8,857 nucleotides of DNA from Chloroflexota bacterium (lineage in GTDB: Bacteria; Chloroflexota; Limnocylindria; Limnocylindrales; CSP1-4). Both the position numbers and the translations under genes were made by a program. The DNA is taken from positions 5,272 to 14,128 of the forward strand of contig JAJYDP010000048.1 of assembly GCA_021777365.1 (NCBI GenBank). The letters are read 5' to 3'. Below the pieces are notes generated by a model, which did no database searches, was not told the DNA's origin, and worked only from the letters and a program-made list of their open reading frames with translations. This document shows, piece after piece, positions 6,877 through 8,857 of the stretch. Within the stretch, counting starts at the first letter, position 1, and each line of letters starts with the position of its first letter.

Positions 6877-8857
6877 TTACACGCGTCGCCTTCCGGCTGA
6901 TCGCACGGGCGTGCCAAACCGGCCCTGGACCTCAGCCGCGAGGGTGGCCTGGCTGATCCGGCCGTTCGCCGCCTGCAGCGAGCGATCCAGCAGCCACGCC
7001 GAGTCTGCCGCCGAAAGCGGCGACGTGCTTGCGAGCGACGGCCCCGCGTTGTAGGAGCCGTTCGCGGGCATCCCGCTGGTGTCGCCCTCCGCGATCTTGA
7101 CCAGCCTGACACGGGTCCCGTTGAACGCCGAGTCGCCGGCGATCGGGTCGGTGAGCGCGACGTCCTTGAGGTACGGATCCACGGCCATCGCCGGGTTCGG
7201 GACGAGGCCCTTCGCGCGGGCTGGCTCACCCGCGATGCGCTGCCCGTCGATCACGATGTCCGACGCGCCGTACGCCCAGTGGCCGTAGCTCCAGGAGACG
7301 GCGACCGATCCCGGACGGACGCCCTCCACGACCCGCACGCGGCCAGCCACGGTCTGTGTTTGCCCGACGTACGTCTCGAAGTTGCCCGCAAAGTCCGGAC
7401 CCTCGATGCGCACCACGTTCCCGTCGTGCAGCCCGAGTCGTTTCGCGTCGACGCTGTTGAGATAGACGAAGTTCTCGGGCATCAGTGCCATCTGCGCGGC
7501 GTAGTTGCCCGGCGTACGCGACTGGCCGCCCCAGATCTCCTTGTAGGTGAAGAGGTCCAGGTCGTACTCGGCGGGGAAGACGACAGCCTGGCCGACGGTC
7601 GACGCCAGCGACTGGTAGACGGGAACGCCCGAGAAGGGTTGACCGGTCATGGAGTTCTTCGCACTGCCGATCGGTTCGACGTAGAGGTTGAGGAGCTTGC
7701 CCCACGTGTGCGCGAGGTACGCCCCGTTGTAGGCCTTCGAGGACGACTCGAACCGTCCGCCTCGGTCGAGCACGGTGACGACCCGCCGCCAGTGCTCGCC
7801 GACGGCGGCCTGCCACCTCGCTTCATCGAAGACGGCCGCCGGCAGGTGACGGCGTGCCTTGCGGAACAGCGCCACTTCGGCGTCGCTCGCGTCGGGGACC
7901 TTGTCGCCGTCCTTGTCCCCCCAGCCGACGTTGGCGACCATCTTGAGGTGATAGTCCTCGGAGCGGCCCAGGTTCATGCCTGCACCAAGGCCGTTCTGCC
8001 CGAACCCCGACGTCCCGAGGCGCTCGGCGAGCGCGATGACGAGCGTGTCGGTGCTGAGGACCATGGACTCGCCGCCCACCGTGACCGTGTCGGTGACAGG
8101 CGCCGCCACGGGCTGCCGGAACTTGGTGTTCTTCGTGACCACCACGGGACTCGTGCCCACGCCGTTGGACCAGCGTTCGAGATACGAGAGGTCCGGGAAC
8201 AGGTAGTCGGCGTACATGCTCGTCTCGCCGATCGTGACGTCCGTGGCGATGAAGAGCGGCAGGCGCTCGGTGTCGCGCAACATGGCGATCTGGAGATGGC
8301 CGGCCGGCGTCGCCAGCGCGGGTGTCCCATAGTGCAACCACAGGATCCTGGCCGGGTACGGGTAGCCCGCGTAGGCCGCCGGGATCACTTCCTGGTAGAC
8401 GTCAAACGTGAACGGGAACCACGGGCGATCAGCGGGATAGCCGTGGAACAGGGTGCTGGACTCGTACGTCCCGCTGGCCTCGCGGGTCAGTTTGACCCCG
8501 AACTTGGTCAGGGCCCCGGGGTGCATCTGGTCCAACGGGAACGGCTGGCCGGGCTTGGCGCCCATGAAGTCCCAGCCTCCGCCGCCGGACGTGAATCCGC
8601 CCTTGTGATCGACGCTGCCGATCAGGAAATTCAGGGCAATGATGGCCTGGGCGGCGTAGTACCCGTAGGTCGTCTTGATCGGGCCCCGGTAGAAGTCGAT
8701 GCCGGCCTGTTTCCCGTGCGCAGTGAACTCGGAGGCCAGGGCCACGATGGTCGCCTGGTCGATCCCGCTCTCCTGCGCGTAGAAGTCGAGCCCGTTCGAG
8801 TACGCGCTCTCCTTGAGCACGTGGAAGCCGCTCTTCACGTTGAGCCCGGCCACCGTC
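6877..8857 (-). CDS. ttrA: Tetrathionate-reductase-like molybdopterin oxidoreductase, catalytic subunit (partial, N-terminus beyond the window)
   Basis: The C-terminal 659 complete codons of a DMSO-reductase-superfamily enzyme using bis-molybdopterin guanine dinucleotide. The frame stays open through the right edge, so the GTG at 8853 is internal. The missing part should carry the [4Fe-4S] motif, the molybdenum ligand and any Tat signal. Residues are numbered from that GTG. Recognised TtrA-like stretches are DFYRGPI (53-59), SVDHKGG (80-86), LWLHYGTPALATPAGH (171-186), IGETSMYADYLFPDLSYLER (208-227), RTPGNY (446-451), MPENFVYLN (458-466) and WSYGHWAYGA (521-530). The cofactor-binding C-terminal domain spans about 445-585. 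TtrA normally works in the periplasm with an iron-sulfur TtrB and a membrane quinol oxidase TtrC, reducing tetrathionate to thiosulfate; these would lie upstream, off the right edge. Related arsenate or selenate reductases cannot be fully excluded. Odd points are a calcium-loop-like DKDGDKVPDASD (313-324) and a tail of about 70 residues after TRVRLVKI. Confidence 0.88.
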   Translation of the reverse strand, partial: TVAGLNVKSGFHVLKESAYSNGLDFYAQESGIDQATIVALASEFTAHGKQAGIDFYRGPIKTTYGYYAAQAIIALNFLIGSVDHKGGFTSGGGGWDFMGAKPGQPFPLDQMHPGALTKFGVKLTREASGTYESSTLFHGYPADRPWFPFTFDVYQEVIPAAYAGYPYPARILWLHYGTPALATPAGHLQIAMLRDTERLPLFIATDVTIGETSMYADYLFPDLSYLERWSNGVGTSPVVVTKNTKFRQPVAAPVTDTVTVGGESMVLSTDTLVIALAERLGTSGFGQNGLGAGMNLGRSEDYHLKMVANVGWGDKDGDKVPDASDAEVALFRKARRHLPAAVFDEARWQAAVGEHWRRVVTVLDRGGRFESSSKAYNGAYLAHTWGKLLNLYVEPIGSAKNSMTGQPFSGVPVYQSLASTVGQAVVFPAEYDLDLFTYKEIWGGQSRTPGNYAAQMALMPENFVYLNSVDAKRLGLHDGNVVRIEGPDFAGNFETYVGQTQTVAGRVRVVEGVRPGSVAVSWSYGHWAYGASDIVIDGQRIAGEPARAKGLVPNPAMAVDPYLKDVALTDPIAGDSAFNGTRVRLVKIAEGDTSGMPANGSYNAGPSLASTSPLSAADSAWLLDRSLQAANGRISQATLAAEVQGRFGTPVRSAGRRRV

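Noticed and set aside
6188..7054. A plus-strand 288-codon open frame across the ATPase remnant and the end of ttrA.
   Set aside because: It crosses the gene junction and gives a low-complexity Arg/Ser/Ala-rich product. The minus-strand reading shows clear family motifs.

Overview
The window is very GC-rich (close to 70% by eye), densely coding DNA from a bacterium. The taxon cannot be fixed from this sequence alone. Base composition, a TTG start, a tetrathionate-reductase-like enzyme and an Actinobacteria-style trimeric molybdenum hydroxylase would fit a soil or sediment lineage such as Chloroflexota, Actinomycetota or Rokubacteria-like metagenomic genomes; this is a guess.

Layout, left to right. 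(1) 66-1169 (+) encodes a flavin reductase with two [4Fe-4S] clusters at its N-terminus. (2) A 165-base gap at 1170-1334 holds a small hairpin directly in front of the next ribosome-binding site. (3) 1335-5110 (+) is a tight operon for a three-subunit molybdenum hydroxylase of the xanthine dehydrogenase family, ordered FAD subunit, 2x[2Fe-2S] subunit, molybdopterin subunit. The large subunit looks most like the PucD/XdhD group, so purine (hypoxanthine/xanthine) oxidation is the leading guess. (4) 5124-5594 (+) is an ATP-binding-type universal stress protein starting at TTG, 13 bases after the molybdenum subunit. (5) 5595-5706 is a short spacer in which I see no gene. (6) 5707-about 6858 (-) is a decayed 3' half of a P-type cation ATPase (proton-pump-like), without the phosphorylation domain and with two clear frameshifts plus one probable one. 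(7) 6877-8857 (-) is the C-terminal two thirds of a TtrA-like molybdopterin oxidoreductase that runs off the right edge.

How they may work together. The three hydroxylase subunits form the usual electron path from molybdopterin through two [2Fe-2S] clusters to FAD. The upstream ferredoxin-reductase fusion could pass electrons between NAD(P)H and a carrier for this or an unseen upstream enzyme; only proximity and shared strand suggest this. The TtrA-like gene faces the operon tail to tail and belongs to a different anaerobic-respiration system whose partner subunits would lie beyond the right edge. Both sides depend on molybdopterin cofactor.

I found no CRISPR, RNA gene, transposase or obviously new system. 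The most notable feature is the junction at about 6850-6879, where an intact ttrA stop codon sits within about 30 bases of the middle of a broken ATPase gene. The many long overlapping and antisense open frames are GC-driven shadows.
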